Assembly: GCA_941918925.1 (NCBI GenBank)
Contig: OW799233.1
Coordinates: forward strand, 72,319,578-72,383,577
Length of the DNA stretch: 64,000 bases
Direction of reading: 5' to 3'
Source of the DNA: Phyto melanocephala
Taxonomy: Eukaryota > Arthropoda > Insecta > Diptera > Rhinophoridae
The notes under the pieces were generated by a model. The model made no database searches. It worked only from the letters and a program-made list of their open reading frames with translations, and was not told the DNA's origin. A program made the translations under genes and the position numbers. Shown piece by piece: positions 46,544 through 57,892 of the stretch (the first letter of the stretch is position 1; the number at the start of each line of letters is the position of its first letter).

Positions 46544-47214
46544 TACCCCTTTCGCATTGGGCAAGTCACTTGCTCAAGTTAGTTTTTTATTTTCTTTTAT
46601 TTTTCTTTGAACTTGCTTTCATGTTCAGACTCAGCAACTGACTTGCCCAAGTTTCGTTCTCTTTTACTTATTATTCTCTTCACACAGTGAAAAAGGGTAT
46701 ATATAGGTTTGTCATTCCGTTTGAAATTTCTACAATTATCAATTATCTACACATACATACAAACGTGGTATACTGGTTAGAGTGAGCCAAAAAATTTTTT
46801 TTATTTTATATTTTATTAAAATTTTTATTGTTTTATTTTTAATTTTTCTTTTAATTTATTTTTTTTAAGCACATAAGTAAACTTAATGTATAATATTACA
46901 ATGGGATGTTTTTATATATGTATGTTTTGTATGTACGTATTTCATATGAGATAAATGGTGACATAAACAATTGTTGTTGCATGACAACACGTTGTGAAGG
47001 GTATATAAGATTCGGCATGGCCGAATATAGCACTCTTGTTTGTTTTTATTACTCTTTTGTTTTTGGTTTCTCAACAAAAACTTGCTCGTACTTGCCGAGT
47101 ACAGGCAAGTGTGTACTCAAAAATGAGCAAGTTTCTTCCTCTTAACCCGACCTTACCCCTTTTGCCTATAAACACAACACTTGCGCAAGTCACTTGCCTA
47201 GTCTGAAAGCCGTG
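46544..47214 (+). mobile_element. TACCCC/CACGG MITE, copy 2
   Basis: 671 bp, nearly identical to copy 1 (38435-39118) including the embedded TATACCC repeat; TAA flanks both sides (46541-46543, 47215-47217). Differs by loss of a short CTTGCGCAAGTGA stretch in the right end. Confidence 0.9.
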
Positions 47215-47217
47215 TAA

Positions 47218-48487
47218 GATAATAAATAAATTAGCCCTATACTAACCTAACAATAAAATTAATTTTTATAATGATAAGATTATGATAAAAAAAAAACAAA
47301 AATTTTAGTACAACTAGACAAATAAGTACATGCATATGTTAAAGATTTCATTTTACGAACTGTTTTCTTTCTTAAATTTAAAAAAAAAATTGATTAATTT
47401 GTTCATTACAAAAAAAAACTTATCATTAGATAAAATTGATCATTTATCAGTAACCTCCCTTTCATAAGAAACTCTTGCTCACAGTGCAACAAACAATAGT
47501 TTACCAGCAACTATTGCTTGAACATGAATGAATTTAACACGTTTCACCTCGCTGTAAGAACGGACTCAGATTGATGATATCGTTCTAGGTGACTAACATT
47601 GAAAAATAGATAGCAATAGTTGAAATATTTCTATTGCTATCCCTTATTTTACATGGTGTTAAGCATTTTTTTTTATTTTCATATTTGTGTTAAAAATTGG
47701 CGCAGAAAAATTGAAAAATTAAATAAAGAAATTTGGCGCACATATTATAATACATTTTGGCGCAATTTTCTTTATTTATATAATTTTTTTCATTTTTTGA
47801 ACATCGCCAAGTGATAGCGCAATCTATAGAGGTGAATTCATGTGTGGACAAATTTCAGTGGCAGGAAGAAATGAAAAAAATTAAATAAAGAATTTTGGCG
47901 CACAAATAATTATATATTTTGGTGCAATTTTCTTTATTTATTTCAATTTTTTCATTATCACAACATCGCCAAGTATACGTGTAGTGAAAACTAATAAATT
48001 AATGTGAGTGAAAAACTTTTAGTGGCTGGAAATTGTTTAAGTATATTTTTGGCAATATGAACATTGTTTATAATGTATTACGTGATTTCTAATTTCTGGC
48101 TATTGTTCCCATTAGTTACATTGCATTAGGACAATGTATCCAGTTGATTTTGTGTGAAGTGTTTTGTACTAGTGTTATGCAAAAGATTATAATCGTGTTG
48201 CAGTGCCAGGACCAACCTTATCAATAATTGTGTCTGCGACATTGCGTACATCTTTGGAAGGTCATGCCAAATTTTTATCACAATCGTACAATTAGTTTCT
48301 TAACATATAGTGGACTTTCGTTTTTATATAAATATAAATAAAAAATAAATTTTTGATCATTTAGGCTATTATTTCAAAACTTTATTTAAAATAAAATTGT
48401 TAAACTAATACATGTTATATGACACCCTTAAAAATAGTAATATAATTTATGGCAAATCAATAAATATTTCCTTTTTTAAATTTTTAG
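47218..48487 (+). other. Region upstream of exon array, with a 170-bp repeat
   Basis: Two degenerate copies (47699-47868, 47869-48040) share AATTAAATAAAGAAWTTTGGCG, TTTTCTTTATTTAT and CATCGCCAAGT. No open frame of note. It could hold the promoter and first exon of whatever is transcribed through the array, but I cannot define them. Confidence 0.45.
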
Positions 48488-49591
48488 GTACTTTGGAGTA
48501 TACAACGGAGGTATACGGAGGATTTAGTCCAATGCGTCCAGTTCCCACAGGTCAGTATCCTTTTCAATTTTTGAAAATTTGTTTGCAAAACATCACCCTT
48601 AAACGAAAATATAAAAATTTCAAAAAAATGGATTAATATTTCTTTTATTTCATTTTTAGATGCTTGAGGGTACTTACCGCTGATTCCAGAAAGATTTCGT
48701 CCAATTCGTCCAGTTCCCACAGGTCAGTATCCTTTTCAATTTTTGAAAATTTGTTTGCAAAACATCACCCTTAAACGAAAATATAAAATTTCAAAAAAAT
48801 TGATTAATATTTCTTTTATTTCATTTTTAGATGCTTGAGGGTACTTACCGCTGATTCCAGAAAGATTTCGTCCAGTTCCCACAGGTCAGTATCCTTTTCA
48901 ATTTTTGAAAATTTGTTTGCAAAACATCACCCTTAAACGAAAATATAAAATTTCAAAAAAATTGATTAATATTTATTTTATTTCATTTTTAGATGCTTGA
49001 GGGTACTTACCGCTGATTCCAGAAAGATTTCGTCCAATTCGTCCAGTTCCCACAGGTCAGTATCCTTTTCAATTTTTGAAAATTTGTTTGCAAAACATCA
49101 CCCTTAAACGAAAATATAAAATTTAAAAAAAAATGATTAATATTTCTTTTATTTAATTTTTGAGGGTACTTACCGCTGATTCCAGAAAGATTTCGTCCAA
49201 TGCGTCCAGTTCCCACAGGTCAGTATCCTTTTCAATTTTTGAAAATTTGTTTGCAAAACATCACCCTGAAACGAAAATATAAAATTTCAAAAAAATGGAT
49301 TAATATTTCTTTTATTTCATTTTTAGATGCTTGAGGGTACTTACCGCTGATTCCAGAAAGATTTCGTCCAATGCGTCCAGTTCCCACAGGTCAGTATCCT
49401 TTTCAATTTTTGAAAATTGGTTTGCAAAACATCACCCTTGAACAAAATTATAAAATTTTAAAAATACTAATTAATATTTCTTTTTTCACATTTTCAGGCA
49501 CTTGAAGACACTTACCATTGATTCCAAAGAGATTTCATCCAATTGGTTCAAGTCCCGTATTTATTCCACTAGCAGCCAGTGGCCAAGTTGA
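48488..49591 (+). repeat. Tandem array of seven exon-like modules with splice sites
   Basis: Modules: 48488-48550, 48660-48722, 48831-48884, 48993-49055, about 49162-49218, 49327-49389, and a last one from 49498. Lengths are 63 nt (one of 54), all multiples of three. Most are preceded by a pyrimidine tract ending TTTTAG or TTTCAG and followed by CCCACAG/GTCAGTATCC. The spacers of about 108 bp look like introns. In modules 2-7 one frame stays open and would encode CLRVLTADSRKISSNSSSSH-like 21-residue repeats, ending at TGA 49589-49591. Module 5 has lost its acceptor, and module 1 has a stop in that frame. Product unknown; may be a non-coding RNA. Confidence 0.6.
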
Positions 49592-49960
49592 TTCTGTGGG
49601 TAACTTTACCAATTACACAAAATACACATTTAAATAACATTTACACAATTATTTTAGTTACACTTATTTTTAGCACTTATAAATTTATTATATTTGTTCT
49701 TATATTAATTTTTTTAACACTTTTTCATTTATAAACTTGAAAAATAAAAATTTTTACAACTTTTTGCAATAAAAATTTTTCTTTGTTTTGTTTTTATTTT
49801 ATGTGGTATATACATACCTGATTTCACTTTCTTGTACTAAATTTTATATCAGGTTTTTTTTTTCTCTCTTTCCACAGTAGTGTTAAGCACATATGATTTG
49901 ACGATTTTTTAAACGTCAAATTTGACCAGTCTGGTAAATAGCCTGTGCTAACAACTCTAA
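49592..49960. other. AT-rich gap
   Basis: Downstream of the array; no gene or repeat recognised. A possible 3' end of a transcript through the array would lie here (AATAAAAATTT at about 49741). Confidence 0.35.
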
Positions 49961-50649
49961 CACGGCTTTCAGACTAGGCAAGTCACTTGCGCAAGTGACT
50001 TGCGCAAGTGTTGTGTTTATAGCAAAAGGGGTAAGGTCGGGTTAAGAGGAAGAAACTTGCTCATTTTTGAGTACACACTTGCCTGTACTCGGCAAGTACG
50101 AGCAAGTTTTTGTTGAGAAACCAAAAACAAAAGAGTAATAAAAACAAACAAGAGTGCTATATTCGGCCATGCCGAATCTTATATACCCTTCACAACGTGT
50201 TGTCATGCAACAACAATTGTTTATGTCACCATTTATCTCATATGAAATACGTACATACATATAAAAACATACATATATAAAAACATCCCATTGTAATATT
50301 ATACATTAAGTTTACTTATGTGCTTAAAAAAAAATAAATTAAAAGAAAAATTAAAAATAAAACAATAAAAATTTTAATAAAATATAAAATAAAAAAAATT
50401 TTTTGGCTCACTCTAACCAGTATACCACGTTTGTATGTATGTGTAGATAATTGATAATTGTAGAAATTTCAAACGGAATGACAAACCTATATATACCCTT
50501 TTTCACTGTGTGAAGAGTATAATAAGTAAAAGAGAACGAAACTTGGGCAAGTCAGTTGCTGAGTCTGAACATGAAAGCAAGTTCAAAGAAAAATAAAAGA
50601 AAATAAAAAACTAACTTGAGCAAGTGACTTGCCCAATGCGAAAGGGGTA
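49961..50649 (-). mobile_element. TACCCC/CACGG MITE, copy 3 (reverse)
   Basis: 689 bp, reverse complement of copies 1 and 2 with the same embedded TATACCC repeat. Flanks are TAA (left) and TTA (right), one mismatch from a perfect 3-bp duplication. Confidence 0.88.
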
Positions 50650-51639
50650 TTAGCTACTAGATGGCAAAGTTCCCTTAGAGCAATAATAGAGTTGCACTAT
50701 TGGAGCGGTATCGGTTATAAATGTAACCAGTTTAGAAACGTTAGCCTAAGTTGAAATAAACACTTCATTATCTTTCACTGTGATAAAAAAAATTTCTGTG
50801 ACAGTTTGGTGATACTATTCTATCATGAACAAAAAAAATTAAATTTTAAAAATTCGCGTAATTCGTTTAATGAAAACTGGACATATCTATTTACATATGT
50901 GACGTTAAATAAAAATATAATTATTATGTAACTTTATGAAAATGACAAATTTTAAAAGAAAAAAAAAATATAAAAATTTTAAATAATAAAAAATCAAATT
51001 GAAATACAATTATTTCAAAATAAAACAGAACAAAACTTGTTCAGAAAACCAATTATATTCATGAAGAATGATAATGGGATTTTTAGATGACGAAACTTGA
51101 CGAAGTAGAACAACTGTAAGCATTGGTAAGTATATGCATACAGATAACCGAAATGTGTAGAAAAAAACCTAATACTGATTCTTTCTCCATTTACAGATTT
51201 CGCAAATAGATGGTGCAGCAGGGTGTGTGGTTTTAATGGCAATTGGTTTTTTGTTGACTATACGCGACTTTTGGCTGTAACGTAACTAAACCTCTGACAA
51301 TGAAGCCAATTCAAATACAGCACAAGTTACTGACCAAAAACGCGCAAAGCACAACAAAAACTATGGATTAAAAATGGATATACAATTCAAAGAAAATAGT
51401 TTAAACTGTGTATCGATGAAACTACAGTCCTGCTGAACAAACTAGTCAGACTACCAGAAAACATTTTCGAAAACTTAACGAGATCATCGACATATACATC
51501 TCCACCTTAAAATGTCGCAACGCGAAAGAGACTACAACGCCTTAACTTCCGGGACTTACAAAATAAGATAAGATACTATTGTAATTGAAATCTAAACTAA
51601 AAAAAGGATTTTTTTTCTTTTCAGATTGAGTACCACAGA
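50650..51639. other. Unassigned, mixed composition
   Basis: No recognisable protein. 51240-51540 is less AT-rich than its surroundings and could contain exon sequence, but no frame stands out on either strand. Confidence 0.35.
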
Positions 51640-51642
51640 TAG

Positions 51643-51790
51643 GGTTGCCATTCGCACTGTTTTAAACAGTACAAGTACTGTTTTTTGTAATATGTACTGT
51701 TGTATTCACAATACCTAAAACAGTACGAAAAAGTACTGTTTTTTTTTTGTATTTGTACTGTTTTTATACTGTTTTTGGATATACATGTAT
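51643..51790. repeat. Cluster of TACTGTTTT words
   Basis: Eight occurrences of ACTGTTTT or its TACTGTT core in 150 bp, some inverted (AAACAGTACAAGTACTGTTTT at 51662-51682 is a near palindrome). Irregular spacing. Confidence 0.75.
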
Positions 51791-53473
51791 TCAGTTTTGT
51801 AATTTTTTGAAGAATGAAACAGGAAAAATTGTTATTGTTAAATGTGTACAAAAAAGGAATAAATATTTATAATTTATTTTTGAATTAACTTTTTTTGTAA
51901 GCATAAATTATTTTCTTTTATATAACTATACCACCTCTACTTGTGTTGTATAATTATCTATTGAATTTTAAAAATTATCAAATGTATTCATTTTAAAAAT
52001 TTAATTGATTTTTTTATAATTTTTTTTTAAACAATATTTAATGAATACTTTTGGATTACTATATATAACTTAAAAAATATCAATTGTTATTAACAAATTA
52101 TCAATTTTAAAGTAGACTTCACTTTATTGTTCATAAAAATTGTTATTGTCTTTAAAATAAACTTCAAAAAAATTATTAAAAATAATATTGTAGTCGACTT
52201 TAACAAGAAATGTTTTCTTTTTGTTGAGCCTAAATATTATTTTCTTAAATATTGTTAAATATTGATTTTAAGTACAATAACAATTTCTATGCATGATAGA
52301 TTAGGCGCATTATTACAACTTCCATTTTTTTTATTGTTATGATTATTAATTTTAATAATATTTAATGAATAAAAAAAATAATAAATTAAGGGTTCATAAT
52401 GCAAAGCCATCTATCTGCCAAACAAAATCCTGCCTTTAGCTAACGGCAAGTTGTAATAATGGCCCTAAGTCTACTTAAAAATTGATAATATATCAATTAC
52501 AATTGATATTTTTAAGTTATAAATAGTATTCCAAAAGTATTAATGGAATATTATTGTAATTTGAAGAAACGAATCAATTGAATTTACATATTATAGATAA
52601 TTTCAAAATTCAACTCGTAGTTTTTGAAATTCAATTACCAGTTTCGAAATTCTATTTACTATTTTTAAAATTTAATTAATAACTTTTGAAATACATTAGA
52701 TAATTTTCAAAATTAGTTTGAAAATATAGTGCATAGTTCTGAAATACAGTCAAAAATGTTAAAGCATTGGTAATTCGTTTATTCAAACTAATATCAATAT
52801 TAAATCGAAAAATTACGTTTAATTTGTGTTTTTGACCACGTTAGTAACTTAAGATACTATTTGTAGTTCGACTCGATCTACATATGTATTGCATTTTGAA
52901 ACAAATGCAATATTTTTTGTTACGTTCTCATAGTTTTGTATATGTGTTTTATGTTATGTTTTTACTTATTTTTAAACATATGTGGTGTATTGAATTAAAA
53001 GTTAAGTCACCGTTATGTTCTCATAGTTTTTACATGTTTTTATGTTTCTTATTAACTTTTTTTAAATAAAAATGTGATATATTGTTGCGGCTGGATCCTA
53101 CAGGCGTTGTTAGTTTGTTTGCTGATAGGGTGATGTGGCCACAATGATGAAAATGTTTAATGGGTGTTGTCCTTTGTGTTGTTGATTTTTTTTGTGCTTT
53201 TGGTGTTTTTCTGTTTTTTTGGTAGTTGTGAATGATTGTGATGGTGCTGTGCTATTTGATGATGTGTTTTTTTTTAATTGTTTTGAGTTATTGTTATTTT
53301 GATTTATTTGTGTTTTTAGTTGGATGTTTAAGAAATGTAGTATGCTCGTGTTGTTAGTCGTGTTAAATGTCAAAATTTTTTATGCAGATTGGAATAGTAT
53401 GTTTAAAAGCTTTTGCAGGCACGGTTGTATTAAACCGTAATAATGGTATTACCAGGTAGGGTAACATAACTAA
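51791..53473. other. AT-rich, no recognised gene
   Basis: Contains a degenerate repeat of about 28 bp around TTTSGAAATTCAATTAC (52590-52720) and a T/G-rich stretch 53140-53340. The minus-strand frame of that stretch (53373-53110) is Asn/Thr/Lys-rich low complexity. I see nothing more. Confidence 0.4.
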
Positions 53474-53731
53474 TAGTCCGGTCAAAATAAACATTTCAAA
53501 TTGCATTAACTCGCATAAAGCTGAAAATTGGCATAGACCTTCAGTTCACGAATACAAATAATATGTAAAAAGTCCCCGTTGATCCGATGCTTGCTAAAAA
53601 AGATATTCGAGGTCAAAGGTCAAAAATATAGGTTTTTTGCATTTTTTTCGTAAACGGTAAATATATCGCGAAAATGATTAAAGTAAAAGTTGTAGATTAT
53701 TAAATTTCCTACAAAAAACGTTCTTATACTT
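53474..53731 (+). repeat. Left TIR of CXC transposon
   Basis: Pairs with 57892-57627 almost base for base, e.g. GCATTAACTCGCATAAAGC, GGTCAAAGGTCAAAAATATA, GGTAAATATATCGCGAAAAT. The main difference is a replaced stretch of about 20 bp near 53492. Confidence 0.92.
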
Positions 53732-54628
53732 GTTTGCTACGACCCACCATTCCAGAGATATTCCCGTTTGAAATACTGGGTTGGATGCCTACGCCGCCTG
53801 CATACAGAATTATACGTTAAAAATATAATTTTTTTTGTTTGTTTCTGTTATACATTCAAAATTTAATCTATATGTACAGTCTACAGCTGGTATAACCTTG
53901 AGCGGCAGCTAGTTTCTACTCTATTGTTCGGACGGTGGTGGTTGAAAACCAGTTTTAATATATATATAAAGAACATACATATATAATATTTGTGCGTCAA
54001 CTATATTTTTAGTGTTGAATGTTTCTTTGCATTGAAAGTACGTACTCGTTACTGCTGGTTTTTATCACGATTTGTATTGTTTAATAGTTTTTGACAAAAA
54101 TGTCGAATTTGTGTTTTATTTGTAGTAAATCTTTGACTGAAGGTGACATTGTTGTTGTTGAACGTGGAATGAAAACTTTAATTGATTCAAGTGTTGAGAG
54201 AAATGATGGGTTTTTTGAATACCTAAGTAATAGTGAATCTGTAACCATTCATACGCAATGCCGAAAAATGTATACTCGTAAGAGTTCTATTGCTGCAGTT
54301 AAAAGGCAGCGTGATAAAGAACAAGCTAGTACATCTAAAATGTCTAAAATCAGTCCACCGCGTACTAGAGCGCAGCTAAGTGAACCTGATTTTAGTTTTA
54401 AAAACTATTGCTTTTTTTGCGGCAATAATGCAAGTGAAGAGGCTGAAAAAAAAACAACCGCAAAAGTGTAGGCGTAAAATCTGTAAAGTGTCTACATTAG
54501 AATTTAAAGAATCTATTATGAAGATAGCTCGAAGTCGTTCTAATGATACTGCAAAAAATGTTATTGCTCGCATTGAGTATGTGTATGATTTAGTTGCTGC
54601 TGAGGCTAAGTACCATATTAATTGCTAC

Positions 54629-54642
54629 AACTCCTTCTTGAG
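54629..54642 (+). repeat. Target-site duplication of the truncated LINE
   Basis: AACTCCTTCTTGAG, repeated exactly at 56557-56570. Confidence 0.95.
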
Positions 54643-56556
54643 GGTGGTCAGGGGATGTCCGCAAGGAGGGGTCTTATCACCTCTGCTGTGGAACATAACT
54701 GTGGACAGCCTTCTCAGGAGACTGGAGGTAATTGGCATACATACGGTAGGGTATGCGGATGATGTGGCAATTATGGTTGGTGGTAAGTTCATGGAGACCA
54801 TTTTAGGTTGCATGAGACAGGCGCTCAGAGTAACCGAAGAATGGTGTTGTGAACAAGGACTAACTATAAATGCTGGCAAGTCGGATGCTATGCTCTTCAC
54901 GCGGAGAAGGAAGGGCATAGAGATTGAATCCTTAATGCTTTTTGGAACCGAGATCAACGTGTCCAGGAAGGTGAAATATCTGGGGGTAACGCTGGATATG
55001 AAACTAACCTGGAATGATCATGTTGAGGCAAGGGTACAGAAGGCAAAGAGGATTCTGCATCAGTGTAAACGGGTTTGCGGTCGGAAGTGGGGAATCTCAC
55101 CTAAGGCTGCACACTGGATTTACACAGTGGTGGTGAGACCGACGATCACTTACGCATCTGTTGTCTGGTGGCCGAAGGCCTCCCAGGCGACGATTAGGCG
55201 GAAGTTGGACGGGGTTCAAAGGATTGCTTGCATTGGTATATGTGGCGCGATACGTACCACACCAACGCAAGCGATGGAGGCAATGCTGGGATTGCTGCCG
55301 TTGGACTTATTTGTAAGGGAGACGGCGGCAAGATCGGCGATTCGGATGCGAAGCGATGGCATGTGGTATCGCTTTGGATCGGTTTTGGGGCATAGGAGAA
55401 TCCTGGACCTCGTGGATAAAGAGGTTAGGGAGGCTCAGATGCCGATGGAGCGCATGAGTCGAGTGAAGGTGGTCGAAAGGCTACATCACACGCTTATAGC
55501 GGATGGATTCATGCACGATGAGTGCATGGAGAATGACATCAGTATCTTTACTGATGGGTCCTTTATGGACGGAAGGGCAGGTGCTGGTGTGTACTCATCT
55601 GAGTTGAACTTATCCTGCACCCTGAATCTGGGGGAGTACGTGTCAGTCTATCAGGCAGAAATGCTTGGTTTGCTGCACGCGTTGGACCACCTGTTGGAAT
55701 GTCGAATGTATGGGAAGAGAATTCTTATTGCACTTGACAACCAGTCGGTTATAAAACGTATGCAGCGGATAGATGTGAACTCCTCTTTGGTGCTTGAGTG
55801 TGTTCTAAAGCTCAATAGGTGTGCCTCTACAAATGAGGTAACGCTGATGTGGGTTAAGGGACACGTGGGCATAGCTGGGAATGAGGCTGCTGACGAACTT
55901 GCGAAGAAGGGGTCTGAGGCTGCATTCTGCGGACCGGAACCCAGAACTGCTCTGGGTAATGGGTTAGTGCGGGCGAGGATCTTTCAATGGGTGAACTCTA
56001 TAAACTTGCGAAGGTGGATGGAGGGAACCACGTGTAGACAGGCCCGTATGGTGCTCAGGGAGCCACTTGGCAGGGGTGCAGTGAAGATACTCGGTTTTAA
56101 TCGGAGTATGATGAGCTGGATCACTGCGTTGATTACAGGACATGGTAACTTCAAATATCATCTGAAGAGGATGCAGATCGTGGATGATGATATTTGTAGA
56201 ATGTGCCTGGAGGATGCCGAGATGGCAGCGCATGTGGTATGCGAGTGTCCAGCGTTGGCGAGCGGAAGATTAAGGATCACAGGCAAGCACACTTTAAGTG
56301 TGAGTGCGATGGGGGACCTTAGTCTGAGGGAGATGCTGGCGATTACAAAGGACTGTGCGATGAGGATTGTCGACAATCACCAGTCGGCAGTGTGAAATCG
56401 TTTTCCTAGTCCAGAGCAAACGCCGGTTGTGGCGCGGGACTCAGTGATTGAAGGTATACTGATCGGTAGACACGAAATCACTGAGGAGCGAAGGGGGTCG
56501 AAAAGGGACCCGTGATGGTAGTGGTCTGCTTCGATATTCCCCCTACATGTGTATAT
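54643..56556 (+). pseudogene. 5'-truncated RNase-H-type LINE (RT, RNase H, zinc finger)
   Basis: Begins inside RT at GCPQGGVLSPLLW and is open to stop 56395. RT Asp-Asp in GYADDVAIMV (YADD 54752-54763) and KYLGVTLDMKLTWNDH. RNase H: FTDGSFMDGRAGAG, YQAEMLGLLHALDHL, IALDNQSVI and GNEAADELAKKG, all four catalytic residues present. C-terminal CRMCLEDAEMAAHVVCECP. The 3' region (56396-56556) ends CATGTGTATAT without poly(A). Flanked by a 14-bp duplication AACTCCTTCTTGAG (54629-54642, 56557-56570). No lesions seen, so a recent, dead-on-arrival copy. The host frame runs into it, creating a chimeric frame. Confidence 0.92.
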
Positions 56557-57626
56557 AACTCCTTCTTGAGACCCACTACTGGGGTGAAAAGCTGTCGTCC
56601 TCAAAATGAAGCTATAAATTCTGCGATGGATAAAATATTTACATACATCGAAAATAGTGATGATTGCCAGTTTTCATTAGATGAATTAAAAAATATTTGT
56701 GAAATTCCAACTATAGATAGCAGAACAATTAAGATGCGTTTGAAGTTGAAGTATGGAAATAAAATTATTTTAACTGAAAAACCCGGAAAAGTAACATTTA
56801 TTTGTTTCATCCCCAATGTTTCATTCCCAAATGTGAAAAAAATATCTTATTTTTACATGCAATAACTGGCTGCGACACTACTTCAGCATTTTTTAAAAGG
56901 GGTAAAACATCAGTCTTCAAATTATGTGAAAAACGTAATGATTTAATTAATTACGCGGAAGTATTTAAAGACATCAATTCTTCTTCACAACTCATCGTCT
57001 CAAATGGAATTCGCGTTCTTCTTGCAATGTATGGAGCTCCAAAAAAAATTGATTGTCTCGATAAATACAGATATTTAAGTTTTGTAAAAAATACCCGAAA
57101 TAATAAAAGGGTAGAATTATCTTGCCAACATCTGCCGCTGCTTACCAACATTTATGTCGAGTTCATTATCAAATCCAAGTGTGGCTAGGCAATGAATTGA
57201 ATCCGGAAGACAGGGGTTGGACATTAGTATATAATACTTTGGTGCCAATTCATACTTTACTCCCACCTGCTCCAGAAAAACTTCTGAACACCATTTTTTG
57301 CAACTGCAAAAAAGGTTGCAGTGGAAACTGTGGCTGCAAAAAAGTTGGATTGTTTTGCTCAGTAGCATGCACTAATTGTCAAGGTCAGTCTTGCTCTAAT
57401 ACTATATCAATTGCCTCAGGTGAAAATTTAAATGATATCGACGAAGAATCATCTGATGAATTTTTATTTGAACAATGTACAGATATACAAGAAGAAGTAG
57501 AAGAAAACCAAGGAGAAAACGAAGACATTATAGTTGAAGTTGAGCTCGAAGACTATCAGTCAGATTAAAATTTTTTTTATTTCATATTGTATTTTTTAAT
57601 AATAAAATAAAAATAAATAAAAAAAA

Positions 57627-57892
57627 AGTATAAGAACGTTTTTTGTAGGAAATTTAATAATCTACAACTTTTACTTTAACCATTTTCGCGATATATTTAC
57701 CGTTTACGAAAAAAATGCAAAAAACCTATATTTTTGACCTTTGACCTCGAATATCTTTTTTAGCAAGCATAGGATCAACGGGGACTTTTCACATATTATT
57801 TGTATTCGTGAACTGAAGGTCTATGCTAATTTTCAGCTTTATGCGAGTTAATGCAAGGTTAGCCTTTTTTTGTGTCTATTTTGACCGGACTA
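57627..57892 (-). repeat. Right TIR of CXC transposon
   Basis: Reverse complement of 53474-53731, ending TATTTTGACCGGACTA. Confidence 0.92.

Larger units (their letters stand above)
54100..57568 (+). pseudogene. CXC-domain / TGCDTTS transposon protein, interrupted by LINE
   Basis: Part 1 (54100-54642): MSNLCFICSKSLTEGDIVVV, HTQCRKMY, then FCFFCG-type and, after a frameshift near 54450, KYHINCYNSF, i.e. two CxxC...HxxC modules. LINE insertion 54643-56556. Part 2 (56571-56865): helical block DCQFSLDELKNIC and MRLKLKYGNKIIL. An internal deletion near 56800 removes the middle of the protein. Part 3 (about 56845-57568): FLHAITGCDTTSAFFKRGK, LLAMYGA, a frameshift near 57120, SAAAYQHLCRVHYQIQVWLG, then the CXC cluster CNCKKGCSGNCGCKKVG..C and an acidic tail. 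The TGCDTT motif and CXC cluster recur in multicopy invertebrate proteins annotated Tesmin/TSO1-like. Similarity of TGCDTT to the GCDY motif of XPG/FEN nucleases is my inference. Confidence 0.78.
53474..57892 (+). mobile_element. DNA transposon with about 260-bp TIRs encoding a CXC/TGCDTTS protein
   Basis: Left arm 53474-53731 and right arm 57627-57892 are inverted repeats, outer ends TAGTCCGGTCAAAATA. TAA lies outside both ends, so a 3-bp duplication is possible (TA also fits). Between them is a broken gene for a Cys-rich protein, interrupted by a LINE (54643-56556). Without the LINE the element is about 2.5 kb. Structure and protein recall Academ-type transposons, which carry an XPG-like nuclease and Cys-rich domains; that assignment is inference. 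Confidence 0.8.

Noticed and set aside
48484..49216. Minus-strand frames through the exon-like array
   Set aside because: They read through the intron-like spacers and show no family similarity; strong pyrimidine tracts favour the plus strand. Minus-strand use is not excluded because of the GTAAGT word in each unit.
53110..53373. Minus-strand 87-codon Asn/Thr/Lys-rich frame
   Set aside because: Low-complexity product of a T/G-rich stretch, no start context or domain.
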